Shown here one piece after another: positions 21,441 through 34,214 of a stretch of DNA of 64,000 nt. The stretch lies in assembly GCF_048564905.1 (NCBI RefSeq), contig NC_132989.1:9345257-9409256 (forward strand), written 5' to 3'. Both the position numbers and the translations under genes were made by a program. Source of the stretch: Vicugna pacos. Its lineage: Eukaryota; Chordata; Mammalia; Artiodactyla; Camelidae. Position 1 is the stretch's first letter. Every line of letters starts with the position of its first letter. Under the pieces are notes generated by a model that saw nothing but the letters and a program-made list of their open reading frames with translations, searched no databases and had not been told where the DNA came from.

Positions 21441-24400
21441 AAAGGACCATTAGTTCTTTGCCAAAGTTTCCTCAATCATTTTTCCATTTGGATGGTGATA
21501 AGTTCTATTTCACATTTAAAATCCATAACTGGTAGTTTTTTTGTTTTGTTTTGTTCTGTTTTGTTTTGATCTTCAAGGACTGCAGTTATATTTTTGGGGT
21601 CTTTGCTTCTCTTCTGTGTCTGTCATTTTCTCTCTGATTCATTTTGTGCTAGTTCATTTTTCATTGTTTTGGTTTTTTCCTTACCTGCTGAGTACCTCCA
21701 CCTCCCCTCTCTGTACATACGTGGACACACAGACACAGACACACACACACACACACACACAGACACTGGCCTGAGCTATTTTAGACCCCTTCCCATCTAT
21801 TTCCCAGTAGCCAGTGCTCTGATACACTGGTCTGTTATAAGAACGTTGCCAGTCGGGGTGGGATCGTCTTTGTACAGAGGCACTTTCGTCTGTGTTCACC
21901 AGTGTTAGCATCCCATTGTGTCCTCTTGTTTCCCACACACTCTGTGTGGGACTGTGCTCTGACATGGGCTCCAGCTTGGCTCTGCTGGTTTCAAAATGGT
22001 TATTTCCCTACCTGCACATAACTTGAACTTTAAAGCATTGATCTGTTTCCTAGTTTTAACAAATGGATTTTTACTTGTGTTCTGTCTATTGGGATGGTTG
22101 TCAGAGGATTTTTCAGACGATGGGTGGAAAGATTTTCATTTCTGTAGTTGACAGAGTTGCTTTAGGAAATCCAGAAATCAAGACTTGTATTTTCAATACA
22201 GACTTTTCCAACTAAAAATACAAAATAAGCTTGAAATTATTTACCTATTTTAATAGCTCATGTTTGAGGGGCCAATGAAGGATCAGTGTCTTATGATGAA
22301 ATACCTTCAGTGAATATCAATTCAAAAATTGGTTACTTTTTTTTGATAATAATGTTCTTACTTGTTTTTAGACAAATTATTTCTCTGTATAGCTTTTTTG
22401 GATAATACCTAAATTCAGACCTTTGGGGTTACATAGAGTAAGTGTAAACTTTTTTTTCCAGCTAATGGATTTTACAGTGTTTGATGGTTAAAAATCATGA
22501 CCACAGTGTTCTCTTTTTCAGAATAAGTGATTTTAATTACTTCAACTTTCTTGTTTCTGTTAGTGTAGGAATGAAGTTTAATGCTTGATCAGGTTATAGG
22601 AATGGATCTTTGTGTTCATTTCATTAGCTGTCTTTAGCCAGACTGCTTTCTCCTGAACGAGCCTTCTGTGTAAATTTTTTTTTCTTAGTTTCCAGATGCC
22701 TATTTTCTTTATAGAACAAAATTTTAATGCATATTTTATAAAGCCAAAATCTGGCTTTTAGGACTCTCATTTTTCACGTGTATAATTTCAAGTGAGCCCT
22801 GGAAGACTCGCAACTTTATGAGTTTAGAAACTGAGTAGGTGGAGCTGTTTATCTTCTAAAATGCCCATTTTGAGCGTTTTACTAGAAGATCCCAACTAAG
22901 AAAGTACTAGTAGATGGGAAACCAGAGCAACAATAGTGACTCATAATCAAAGGAAAGCCAGGAAACGTGTTAGCTTTAATATTTACTGTGGAGATCAGCA
23001 GAGGCCTAGAGATGAAATCTGTTTCAACTTCATCCAGTTTTCTCACTTGTGCTTTTTATAGCTTTCTCAGTCATTGTGTTTGTCTGCTGTAGGAGGCTTT
23101 TGTTTGCCAAGAAGGGCTGTTACAACCAATTTCAAAGTTGGCGAAATAAAGTTAGCATTACACACAAGGCTGTGCGTTGCCATCCAGAGCGGCACTGATC
23201 CTGTCTTAGGGAAACCAGTGGAGGAGAGACAAAGGCAAGGCCTTCAAGGGAATGTCCCGCAGGGGGAGCACCCCAGCAGCTGTGCAGCCAGGGAGATGCT
23301 CTTGTACTGAATCGAAGACTCCGCTTCCTTGCATCATTTTCTCATTTCCAAGTAAAGGCTCTAAAACCCTAATGAAAAGATGATTTGTAAGAAACACAGA
23401 CATTAAAACTTAGCCCAAGCTTGTCTGCTAACCTGCTGACCGTAGAGCTGCCGAAGAAGTTAAGAACTCTTTTGAGGCACGATCCCCTGTTGCTTTGCTG
23501 CTGGAAGTGACTTCCCCTTGAAGGCCCTCTGTCCTTCTCTGCACTTCCTCAGGGGCATAAGTTTTCAGTTCCTGCCATGCTGGCCTCCTTCCCCAATAGC
23601 CCTGCTGCTGGCTCTGCGGCAGGTGACCCTCAAGGCATCCCGACTGCCCTGGGTCTACTTTCCTTTCCCTTTCTCTTGGTCCCATCCCTGCGCAGGCTCA
23701 ACAGAGGTGCTTAACTGTTGGCTTAGACCCTCCTAACTCCAATCCCCGCCACTGCCCCGGCCCAGTACAACTGAGACAAGTCATGCCCAATGCTGAGCTG
23801 TAACTGAAGGGATTTGGAACATACTCAGGGAAGAACAATCACATTTGCCTGGCATCAGCCAGCATGGCAACTTGACCCCTTCCTGGCTCTAGTCCATGTG
23901 GCCTAAACCAGTTTGCTTCCCATGGTTAAAAACCGCTGACACTTTGTGCTCCAGAGTCAAGGCCAAAATCATACCCCACTGTTCCATTCTTCCTTCTCCC
24001 CTTATCCCCCAAAGAGAAGAGAGGAAACATTTCCAACTCTTTGCCTTATAATTAGTATTTTACAGGAGAATTGCCAGAGTGAATAGCCATTCCCTCCGAG
24101 AGAGTCAGTACCCTTTCCCACAGTCGGGTTACTTGGTCTTACAGAGCACCTGTGAGCCCAGAGGGGCAGTACCAATTCAGTTCAGTTTATTTACAGCCTC
24201 GTCTCATCAAAGATGAAAATCTCACCTTTACTAACCTAATAGCATGACTAGTACATGAAGAAAGGGGTGACAGAGGGAGTTTCATGAGGCTGGAATGACA
24301 GGCTTTGTTGAAAGATAACATCCTGTACAAATCACCTTCTAAACATGTGCCATTAATAATTCTCAATATTTCTTCACTTTTAATCCTTACTTCCAATTTC

Positions 24401-25744
24401 TGTCTTTTATCCACTCACACTGCCTACTCTTCCCCCACCCCTTTTTTTTTTTTAAGTGTAACCCTTTCTCCTTTCATATCAAAGTACATTTTAGACATGA
24501 AGGCAATATAAGTGATCTATTTGTCTATTTCTCCCTTTGGGCAATAGTATCTGTAATTTAAAGTAAAAAATGTCTCTCTTCCCTTTAATTTTATTTCGCC
24601 ATCACCTGAAACCAAGTTTATCTCTTCCATTTATTGCTCCCTCAAGTCATGCTCTGGATATAATCATCTTCCGCCTTAAGTGTGTAAATGGGTAATGTAT
24701 AAACTAAGATATATCTCAATGGATGTAATCTAGAGATACCATAGGAACAATTAATCATATTAAGGGGATGAACAAAGAAGTACTCATTAAGAAATGAAGA
24801 AACAAAGCAAAACCAAGGCATGACTTTTCTTTCTGTTTAAATATTTGTTGTCAAGACTTACTACAGTCCTGAGGGATTTACAATCTTGAAAGCATTTGGA
24901 AACACAACCTCCATGAATGTATAAAAAGTAACAACAGTAAATTTTATATATACGGTGCCAGGGAAATGCAGAAATATTTTAAGGCAGAAATTAATCTGCT
25001 TGGTAATGAAACCCTTTTTTTTTTTTAAAACCTCCGAGGGACATCTTAGTATTTTCATCATAATAATAAGGTGTTCTTTTCTACCATGTTTGACATTTGT
25101 ACTAATGGTATAAAGGAATGGTATAAAATTGCTTGTACCTTAGAGAAAATCAAAGTAGTGGCACCAGATCTTACTGGTAATCACTGAATTCTTTACAGCC
25201 ATACACGTACCATTTGTATATTTAACACATAAACACATTTCCGTATATACATGTGTATGGGGGATGCTCATTACTCACCATGGTAAATCAGTACAAGCAG
25301 AGTCAGTGAACACTGACCCATTCCTGGTAGACGAAGTGTAGGAGTACGTCCCTCTGAGCCTCCGATCATGACATTTTCATCAACCAGTCAGCATATAACC
25401 TTATTATATGTGTGTTTCAGTTTAAAGACACCTTATTTAATATATATTGTTGATTCATTACCATTGAACTCTTGGATAACAGCATAATAATTGGTGCCTG
25501 AAGGAAGCCTGCCTGTCACATGTTTTCCTCCATGAGGCACGTCACAGCCTTTTTGTGCTTAGGAAAGCTAGACAGCACTTCAGCACTGTGCTTGAGGGCC
25601 ATTTTAAACAGCAGAATCTCCAAGAAAAAGCATAAAAATGCAAGAAAGCATCCATGAATAGACTGTGTGAAGGACATTTGTTTACATGACAACAGCCGAA
25701 CCAGAAGGCAGAGTGTTGCCTTGTTCTGTCTCATCTGGGACTGT
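21441..25744. other. Longest unassigned stretch
   Basis: I recognise only a (CA)n microsatellite at about 21726-21766. Short frames up to about 104 codons at 21594-21908 include the microsatellite and are not credible genes. The parts at 22200-23110 and 24540-25440 are AT-rich and look like unique intergenic or intronic DNA. Confidence 0.45.
21726..21766. repeat. (CA)n microsatellite
   Basis: A CACACAGACACAGA run is followed by about twelve CA units. It is read by overlapping open frames on both strands, which are therefore spurious. Confidence 0.95.
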
Positions 25745-25959
25745 GTGCGTTGGGCGGCTCAAATTTTTCTCCACACTGCATGGGTCTATGAATGACCGTG
25801 AAAGGACCACAAGTAGTGATTTTGGAGTTAAAAATAAGATTTAATAAATAGGCAAAATCACAAATAAGAATCTGTGAATAGTGAGGATTGACTGTATATG
25901 TGTGTATTTAAATATATGCATTTATGTATGCCAGCCAGTTTCACCGAAGTACGTTCTTG

Positions 25960-26880
25960 ATGAATCGCTAAAACATAGTAATTCAATTTTGATCCTTGAA
26001 ACGTGTCTTTTTAATGTTCTGGGTGACAAAATGGGAACTACACAGAAAGTGCTTCTACTGGTACCAGAGCACACGTGTGATTGGGTTGCAAGCTGAAGTG
26101 GCCACTGATTTCATGCAACACCACTGTTACTTGAAAGAGTACCTTGCATATATTATTTTTCAGTCTTTATCCCTGGCAAACATTGTCTTGAAGATGAAAA
26201 AAGTGAGCTCGAGAAAAAAATTGATGATATTTGCTGCCAATAAGAAAATTCAAGTTCTGGCAAACACACATTTTTGCCACCAAGAGTCTGAGATCTTTTC
26301 AGTACTTAAACTTGTTGGATGAGATGGTGGTGATATTAACAAATGTGTTTTTTAACATATGGTGCAATGTTTCAACATTGGAAAGATCTGTTTATTTTGG
26401 TTAGCCAATATTTTCCAAATCACCAAGGTACAATGTTACCCATCGTTCATGAGTAAAGTATCTTTTAAAGTGCAAGACAGACCACTAGATATAAATGTAA
26501 CAGTAAAAAAAAAAATTTATTGATACAGTTTCAGATTTCACATTGCAACTAACCATTAAGAAACCCCTCCTCCTCTAGTTTAGCTGTAGTATCAAACAGA
26601 AAAATCCATAGTTATCTGAAAAGACTGTTAAGACACTCTTCCATTTTCACTTACACATCTATGTGATGCTGAATTTTTTTCATATACTTGAACAAAAACA
26701 GTATATGGCAACAGATTGAATGCAGAATCAGGTAACAGATCCCAACTCTATTAAGCTAAACGTTGAAGATATTTGCAGAAATGTAAAATGATGTAATTCT
26801 ACCAATTTTTTATGGGAAACAGGGTTTTTCATAAAAATATTTGTTAATCTATAATGGCTTTATTATTGGTACTTAGTGTT
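25960..26880 (+). mobile_element. Decayed hAT-Charlie transposase, ZBED-like C-terminal half
   Basis: A sense fossil of a hAT transposase related to the domesticated ZBED/FAM200 group. The frame at 25996-26322 contains LANIVLKMKKVSSRKK and IFAANKKIQVLANT. Downstream the DNA keeps the family order in broken frames: an aspartate-rich 'DEMVVILTN'-like segment, KVQDRPLDINVT, TLQLTIKKP, and the hAT C-terminal dimerisation region with NRLNAES. Frames shift and stop codons interrupt it, so it is inactive. It is a DNA transposon remnant rather than a host gene. Confidence 0.75.
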
Positions 26881-27049
26881 TTCATTATTCTAGACAGGGG
26901 AAAAAAACCAAAATTGTAGCTCAGTTGAGACCCCGAAGGGGTGACTATACCCTAGGAATATAGGTGAATCAGGAATATATCAGGTTTTCGAAGACTGAAA
27001 TTCAGCATTGAATTGCTTAGTTCTTGACTGAGTTAAGGTGAGCAGTTTC
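26881..27049. other. Spacer of unknown origin
   Basis: Short AT-rich spacer between the hAT remnant and the sense L1; nothing recognised. Confidence 0.4.
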
Positions 27050-28440
27050 AGTTTTAATTGCCTGCCAGAAGCTAAAAGAAAATCTCCTCTGGAGAAGCAA
27101 CACTGTCCAGAGCTTCAGGTGAAAATACAGTAGAAACAGACTCACTGGTGGCCCAGATATTGGCGTTAGCAAGTACAGATGTTAAAATAGTGGAGAAGGT
27201 CGCCAGAGACCTGGAACTCATTTTTATATTATGTACACATTCTAGAGCTGAAACTTGTAGCAACTGAAATTAAGAATACAATTAATAGCTTTAACAACTG
27301 ATTAAACATAGGTGATCTGGAAGGTAGGTTGGAAAAAAATATTCACATTTCAGATATAGCGAGAAGAAGGATAGAAAACAGAAAACGAAAGACATATAGA
27401 ACAATGTGAAAAGGTGGACTGTGCATGCGATGGAAGTCCTGTATAAGAGGAGAAGAAAGGGACAGAAAAAATATTTGAAGAAATATTGGCTGAGAATTTC
27501 CCCAAACTGATTAAAAATATCAAGCCACAGATTAAAGAATAATAAGGATACACCAAAAAAAAAAAAAAAACTAATACACACAGTAAAATTGCTAAAAGCC
27601 AAAGACACAGAGAAGATTATAAAAGCAGCCAGAGACAATAAAACAAAATAAAAATAAATGTAATGGAAGGCAAAAGGTAATTAAATGACATTTTTAAACT
27701 GCTAAAAATGAACTATAGTCATTGAAGATATTCAAATATGAAGTCAAAACATAAAGCTGTCACAAATAAACAAAAAAGGACAGAATTCATCTTTAGGAGA
27801 ACCACACTGAAAGGAAAATTAACAAAACTTCAGAAGGACGGAATGTAATCTCAGACAGAAACCTGGAAATACAAGAAAAGACTGAGAGAAAAAGAAATGG
27901 TAAATCCATGGGTGTATCTAAAGGAATATTGACTAGGTATAAAACAACATTAACAGTATCTTGTGGTGGTTGAAATATAAGTGAAATAAAATACATGTGG
28001 ACATCAGTACAGAATGTGGGAGGTCCATGGAGATAGTGTTCACAAATTCTTCTGTTATCTGGGAAGCAGTAAAATGAATTTATGTTGGTTTACTACATTA
28101 ATGATGCGTGCTGTGATGTCTAGGGTAAATGCTAAAAGAATAGTGAAGGCTGACAAACAGATGAGAAAAAATGGAATAATGTATTTTATTCAAAATAAGA
28201 CATGAAAGATGAAAAATGAAAATCTCAACAGATAAGTAAAAAAAAAAAGGAAAATTGTATATTTAAATCCAACTATTGGTAATTAAATGTTGATAGTTTA
28301 AATACTTCAATCAGAAGTCAAAGCTTCTCTGACTAGGTAAGAAACAAAACCTAACAATATGTTACTTAGAGAAGACATCTGTTAGATACAAGTGTAGTAA
28401 GACTGAACAAAAAGTTGCAGAAAGAAAATATTTCAGGTTT
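27050..28440 (+). mobile_element. Old L1 or HAL1, sense ORF1 to ORF2 start
   Basis: Sense-oriented old L1. AGAAGCTAAAAGAAAATCTC and CTGAAATTAAGAATACAATT come from ORF1. Then come GAAAAAATATTTGAAGAAAT, GGCTGAGAATTTCCCCAAAC, TGCTAAAAGCCAAAGACACA, an inter-ORF region, and finally TTAAATACTTCAATCAGAAG with CAAAACCTAACAATATG from the start of ORF2. All coding frames are broken. The minus-strand 115-codon frame at 27291-27638 is its antisense shadow. Confidence 0.75.
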
Positions 28441-28589
28441 GCATGTTTGGGAATGTAAACTTTGTATGCCATCTTTTGTGGCTATCAAGGGTCTGCTTTT
28501 AATTATTTTTAGGGCTCGTATTGGGTTTATCTTAGGTAGATTTGATTAAAATGCTTTCTCTGAAATTTCATTTGTCAGATTTTTTAGTT

Positions 28590-28760
28590 AAGCTTTTTTA
28601 TATGGAGAATTTCAAACAAATACAAAATAGAAATACTACCTTAATTTATAATTATTGATTCACGGCTAAATTTATTTTAACTATATCCCCATTCCTGAGT
28701 TATTTTGCACAATTCCCAGATACCATATAATTTCATCTTTAACTGTTTTACTATATATTT
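28590..28760 (-). mobile_element. Old L1 3' UTR fragment, antisense
   Basis: GGAGAATTTCAAACAAATAC, GATTCACGGCTAAATTTATT, and TTGCACAATTCCCAGATACC followed by ATATAATTTCATC resemble the antisense 3' end of an old L1M subfamily. Confidence 0.55.
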
Positions 28761-28764
28761 AAAA

Positions 28765-29285
28765 AATTTGTACACAAGTGATTATAGCAGCTTTATTTGT
28801 CACAGGCAAAAACTGTTCATAACACTAATGCCCATCAGCAGGTAAATGAAAAACAAATTGGAGTATATTCACACCAAGGAATATTACTCAGCACTAAAAA
28901 ATAATGAACCATCAATGCAAAAAGCAACATGTATGACTTGAACTAATTATGCTAAGAGAAAGAAGACAGACAAAAACAGTACATACCGTATGATTTCAGT
29001 TATAGAAAATTCTACAAAATGTAAACTAATCTACATTGACAGAAAGAAGATTAGTGGTTGCCTGGGGAGGGGATTTGGTGGGGGGGAGTTAGCGGATTGG
29101 ATTGCAACTGGGGATGAGGAAACTTTTGGAGGGAATGGATATGCTTATTTTCTTGATTGTGATTATGGCTTCATGGCTTTATTCATGTATATTTATGCAA
29201 TATACAAAACTCAAATGTATGCTTTAAATATGTACAGTTTAATCCTCATCAATTATGCCTCAGTAAACATGTTTTTTTAAATACA
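28765..29285 (+). mobile_element. Old L1 3' end, sense
   Basis: TAGCAGCTTTATTTGTCACA, CACCAAGGAATATTACTCAG, CGTATGATTTCAGTTATAGA, TAGTGGTTGCCTGGGGAGGG, and a final TTATGCCTCAGTAAACATG with an A/T tail form the sense ORF2 tail and 3' UTR. It includes a G-rich quadruplex motif at 29064-29086, typical of L1 3' UTRs. Confidence 0.82.
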
Positions 29286-29289
29286 CACA

Positions 29290-29405
29290 CATTTATATCT
29301 GTGTTTAGTTTTTGGTTTTCTATCTATCCATACATTTTTTTGATAGATGTATACACCAATGAAGCCACTACCACAATCAAGATAGCTAACATTTCCATCA
29401 CTCCC
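29290..29405 (-). mobile_element. Short old L1 3' fragment
   Basis: ATGTATACACCAATGAAGCC, CACAATCAAGATAGC and AACATTTCCATCACTCCCC match antisense L1M 3' UTR. Confidence 0.6.
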
Positions 29406-29409
29406 CAAG

Positions 29410-32400
29410 AGATGCAATTTTCAAATTCCCTATTTATCCCTTCCTATCCTCTTTAGCCCCTGGTAACCACAAGTTTGTTATCTATGTGAGTCCATTTCCG
29501 TTTTGTAGATATGTTCATTTGTGTCTTTTTGTTTTTTAGATTCCACATATAAGCAGTATCATATGACACTTTTCTTTCCCTTTCTGGCTTACTGCACTTA
29601 AAAGGATGATCTCCAGGTCCAACCATGATGCTGCAAATGACATTATTTCACCCTTTTTTGTGACTAAGTAGTATTCCATTGTGTGTGTATACACCACATC
29701 TTATTTACCCGGTCATCTGTTGATGGACATTTGGGTTGTTTCCATGTCTTGGCTATTGTAAATATTGCTGCTGTGAACACTGAGGTGCAGGTGTCTTTTT
29801 GAATTATATTTTTCTCTGGGTATATGCCTGGGAGTGGGATTGCTGGATCATATGGTAAATCTATTTTTAGTTTTCTAAGGAACCTTCACACTGTCTTCTA
29901 TAGTGGCTGCACCAATTTACATTCCTACCAACAGGGTTCCTTTTTCTCCGCACCCTCTCCAGAATTTATTGTTTGTGGACTTTTTAATGATGGCCATTCT
30001 GACTGGTGTGAGGTAGTATCTCATCGTAGTTTTGATCTGCATTTCTCTAACGATCAGTAATGTTGAGCATCTTTTCATGTGTTTGTTGGCCATGTGTATG
30101 TCTTTGGAGAGATGTCTATTTAGGTCTTCTGCCCATTTTTTGATTGGGTTGTTTATTTCTTTGATATTAAGGTGTATGTGCTGTTTGTATATTTTGGAAA
30201 TTAGTTCCTTGTTGGTCGCATCATTTGTAAATATTTTCTCCCGTTCTGTAGCTTGTCTTTTCAATTTGTTGATGATACTCTTAGCTGTGCAAAAGCTTTT
30301 AAGTTGAATTGGATCCCTCATTTATTTTTGTTCTTATTTCCATTACTCTAAGATCTGGTTCAAAAAATATATTGCTGTGATTTATGTCCAAGAGTGTTCT
30401 GCCAATGTTTCCCTCTAGCAGTCTTATAGTATCTGGTCTTACATTTAAGTCTTTAATCCATTTTGAGTTTTTGTATATGGTGTCAGAGAATGTTCTAGTT
30501 TCAGTCTTTTACAGGTAGCTGTCCAGTTTTCCCAGCACCACTTATTGAAGAGACTGTCTTTTCTCTATTGTATATTCTTGCCTCCTTTGTTGTAAATTAA
30601 TTAACCATACATGTGTGGGTTTATTTCTATCCTGTTCCATTGATCTGTGTCTGTTTTTGTGCCAGTACACATATTGTTTTGATGACTGTAGCTTTGTAGT
30701 ATAGTCTGAAGTCAGGGAGCATGATTCCCCAAGTTCTATTCTTCTCTTTCAAGATTGTTTTGGCTATTTGGGATCTTTTGTGTTTCCATACAAATTTTCA
30801 CATTTTTTATTCCAGCTCTGTGAAAAATGTCATTGGTAATTTGGTAGGGATTGCATTGAATCTGTTTAGAGCGTTGGGTAGTATGGCCTTTTTAACAATA
30901 TTGATTCTTCTAATCCAAGAACACAGTATACCTTTCCATTTGTTTATGTCATCTTCAATTTCTTTCATCAGTGTCTCAGTTTTCAGAGCACAGATCTTTT
31001 GCCTCCTTGGGTGGGTTTATTCCTAGATATTTTATTCTTTTTGGTGTGATGGTGAATGGTATTTTTTCTTTAATTTCTTTTTCTGCTGTTTTGTTAGTGT
31101 ATAGAAATGCAACTGATTGCTGTATATTAATCTTGTATCCTACAACTTTACCAAATTTACTGATGAATTCTAGTAGTTTTCTGGTTGCTTTGTTAGGGTT
31201 TTCTATGTATGGTATCATGTCATCTGCAAACAGTGACAGTTTTACTTCTTCATTTCCAGTTTGGATTTCTGTTATTTCTTTTTCTATTCTGATTGCAACA
31301 GCTAGGACTTCCAAAACAATGTTGAATAAAAAGTGGCAAGAGTGGACATCTTTCTCTTGGTCCTGATTTTAGAGGAAATGCTTTCAGCTTTTCCCCCTTA
31401 CGTATGATGCTAGCTGTAGGTTTGTCATTTATGACCTTTATGATATTGAGGTATATTCCACCTGTGCCCACTTTCTGGAGAGTTTTCATCATAAATAAAT
31501 GGGTGTTGAATTTATCAAAAGCATCTGTTGAGACGTTTATGTGGTTTTTATTCTTCAGTGAATTAACGTGATATGTCACATTCATTGATTAGCGAGTATT
31601 GAAAAATCCTTGCATCCCTGGGATAAATCCCCCTTGGTTGTGGCGTATGATCCTCTTACTGCAACGGTGGAGTCAAGTTGCTAGTATTTTGCTGAGGATT
31701 TTTGCATCTATATTCGTAAGTGATGTTGGCCTGTAATTTTCTTCTTTGTGATATCTTTGTCTGGTTTTGGTATCAGGGTGATGATGGCCTCAGAAAATGA
31801 GTTTGGAAATGTTCCTTCCTCTGCAACTTTTTGGAATAGTTTAGTAAGTGTCGGTGTTAACTCTTCTCTAAATGTTTGTTAGAATTCTCCTGTGAAGCCA
31901 CCTGGTCCTGGACTTTTGTTTGTTGGGAGGTTTTAAATTACTGATTCAATTTCGGTGCTGGTAAGTGGTCTATTTGTATTGTCCATTTCTTCCTGGTTCA
32001 GTCTTGGCAAATTGTAGCTTTCTAAGAAACTGTCCCTTTCTTTTACATTGTCCTTTTTATTGGCATATAGTTGCTCATAGTAGCCTCTTAACGATCCTTT
32101 GTATTTCTGTGGTATCGGTTTTACCTTCTCCTTTTTCACTTCTGATTTTATTGATTTGAGCCCTCTCCTTTTTTTTCTTGATGAGTCTGACTAAAAGTTT
32201 ATCAATTTTGTTTTCAAAATTTGTTCTCCAAAATTTTTTCGAAGAATCAGCTTTTAGTTTCATTGATCTTCTCTTTTTTTCTTTTTTGTCTATTTCATTT
32301 ATTTCTGCTCTAATCTATGATTTCTTCTTCTAACTTTGGATTTTGTTTGTTCTTCTTCAGCTGCTTTAGATGTAAGATTGGGTTGTGTACTTGAGATTTT

Positions 32401-32567
32401 TCTTGTTTCCTGAGGTAGGCTTGTATCGCTATGAATTTCCTTCTAGAATTGCTTTTGCTGCGTCCCAGAGGTTTTGGATCATTGTGTTTTCATTTTCATT
32501 TGTCTCAAAGTATTTTTTGATTTTCTCTTTGACTTCTTCAGTGATCCATTGGTTGTTTAGTAGCACA
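29410..32567 (-). mobile_element. L1 LINE, antisense, about 3.2 kb
   Basis: The plus strand runs from a late 3' UTR (CCCTGGTAACCACAAGTTTG) through the ORF2 C-terminus and reverse transcriptase to the region just after the endonuclease. It stops at TTGTTTAGTAGCA. Minus-strand frames at 30976-31314, 31250-31585 and 31933-32139 carry recognisable ORF2 pieces, including an intact FADD active site and an 'LSLFADDMI' context. It lacks the 3' terminal part of the UTR, the endonuclease region and ORF1. Stops and frameshifts make it inactive. Confidence 0.88.
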
Positions 32568-32609
32568 AAATATAAGAAGTCTTAAAAAATAACCATACTA
32601 TTACCATGC

Positions 32610-32825
32610 CTTTAAAAAAAAACCCAAAACACCAGGGGCTAGGGGTGAGGTATGGGAAATGATTGCTAATGGGTATGGAGTTTCTTTAAAGAATGAGAAA
32701 AATGTTCTGGAATTACACAGTGCTTTCATGGTAGCACAACTCTGTGAATCTACTGAAAAACCACTGAATTGTACACAGGAGAAAAGTAAATTTTATGATA
32801 TGTGAACTGTATCTTAATTAAAACC
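32610..32825 (+). mobile_element. Old L1 3' end, sense
   Basis: CACCAGGGGCTAGGGGTGAG, AAAATGTTCTGGAATTACAC, GTAGCACAACTCTGTGAATC, CACTGAATTGTACACAGGAG and AAATTTTATGATATGTGAAC are the sense 3' UTR of an old L1M. Confidence 0.75.
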
Positions 32826-33284
32826 CCTCAAATGATTTATTAATAATCAGATACAGTATTTTAAATTAGGTATTTCAGTTATTATGTTTTAAGTTACACT
32901 CCTAATATTTTATTCTATATGTAGTTTGCTTGGGAAATGTCTAGGGTCCATTGGCGGTTGTATCTAACACAGCCAGCTTCATAACTAAAAATTTTATGTA
33001 GTTTTTTGGGAAGGGTGGTATTTTTCTTTATAAGTAGGTAAAACTCGTATAAAATGAACTTGAACATAAGACACCTAAACTTGGATGTAAAATCCACATT
33101 TTAGGGAGGCCAAGTCCTATTAGATGTTACTTTTACATTTTCCGGTTTATCAAACAGCACTATGAATTTTAGAATTCTCCACCATAGAAGAAATGAAGTC
33201 ATCCACAATTGCAAGCAGGTTTCCAAGGGTCTGTAATTCTGTATTTACAGTTTGTATGATACAGTGGCAATCATGACTACTCCT
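32826..33284. other. Unassigned DNA
   Basis: AT-rich, with no recognised element. Confidence 0.45.
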
Positions 33285-33289
33285 GTTAG

Positions 33290-33480
33290 CTAATGTCTGA
33301 GAACTTACTGTGCATCAGGCATTGTGCTAAGTGCTGTAAACACATCTTCTCATTGAGTCCACACAGCTACTCTATAGGGGAAGGTGAGATACTGAAACAA
33401 TCTTGTGACCTTTCTAATCTTGCTGGTGGCCAGGTCCAGGAATCGAGCCTGAGCGATGCAGCTGAACTGAGCTGGGAGCT
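33290..33480 (-). mobile_element. MIR SINE, antisense
   Basis: GCATCAGGCATTGTGCTAAG, TCTTCTCATTGAGTCCACAC, AGCTACTCTATAGGGGAAGG and GCCAGGTCCAGGAATCGAGC are the reverse-complement MIR tail-to-head order. Confidence 0.75.
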
Positions 33481-34210
33481 GCTCTAGTCCGTGTCTCTAC
33501 AGTTGGCACAGCCTGCCAGTTTCCCGACTTCAGCCAGGTAGGAGCCCTTTGGGCCTTCTGTCTTGAGCTAATACACAGAATAAGGCAATACATTTCACAA
33601 AGGTGCTAGTTTCTACCATATGTTACATCCAGTGCTGGGGCGGAAGCATTGAAGCATTTAGAGGAATATTATTAGAGTTTGAGATCTATAGAGAGATAGA
33701 GAGTGTTTAGCGTTTGAATGTGTGATATACAAGCACATTTTTATGAAATGCTTTTATTTCTTTGTACAACTCAACTTGTGACAAACGGCTATTTCTATAT
33801 ATTTCATTCAATAAACCGAAAGTTGCCAGTGACTTTTAGACATGTTTAATCGGTTTCCTAATCCATTGCTCTTAGTTTTCTAAAGCCACGAGGGATGTAT
33901 GAAAAAGTAACTCTAGTTTTGAATGTTGTACTCTGAGGATTTCTTAGTTTCAGGCTTGTCCTCCCTGCCTGCTGTCAGCATCTTGGGTTTAGTTGGGCAT
34001 CTTTTGTAGCTGAGAGCCTTGGAAGCTTACTTTGTGCTTGGCATGATGTGTACTGGTCTTAGCATCAGCAGTGACTTCAGAATCCAAAGTTTGCTCAGCC
34101 CCATGCTTTATATTGAAACCCTGCTCCTGCCCTCGCAGAAATCTGACCTTCTGTGCAGGGCTGTCTATGTGCTATACGATTTTTACTATTGGACTTCATA
34201 ACTTCCACTT
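33481..34210. other. Unassigned DNA
   Basis: No recognised element. A short AGAGATAGAGAG run lies near 33690. Confidence 0.45.
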
Positions 34211-34214
34211 CTCA

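Noticed and set aside
27291-27638. 115-codon minus-strand frame with membrane-like segments
   Set aside because: It is the antisense shadow of the sense L1 ORF1 region.
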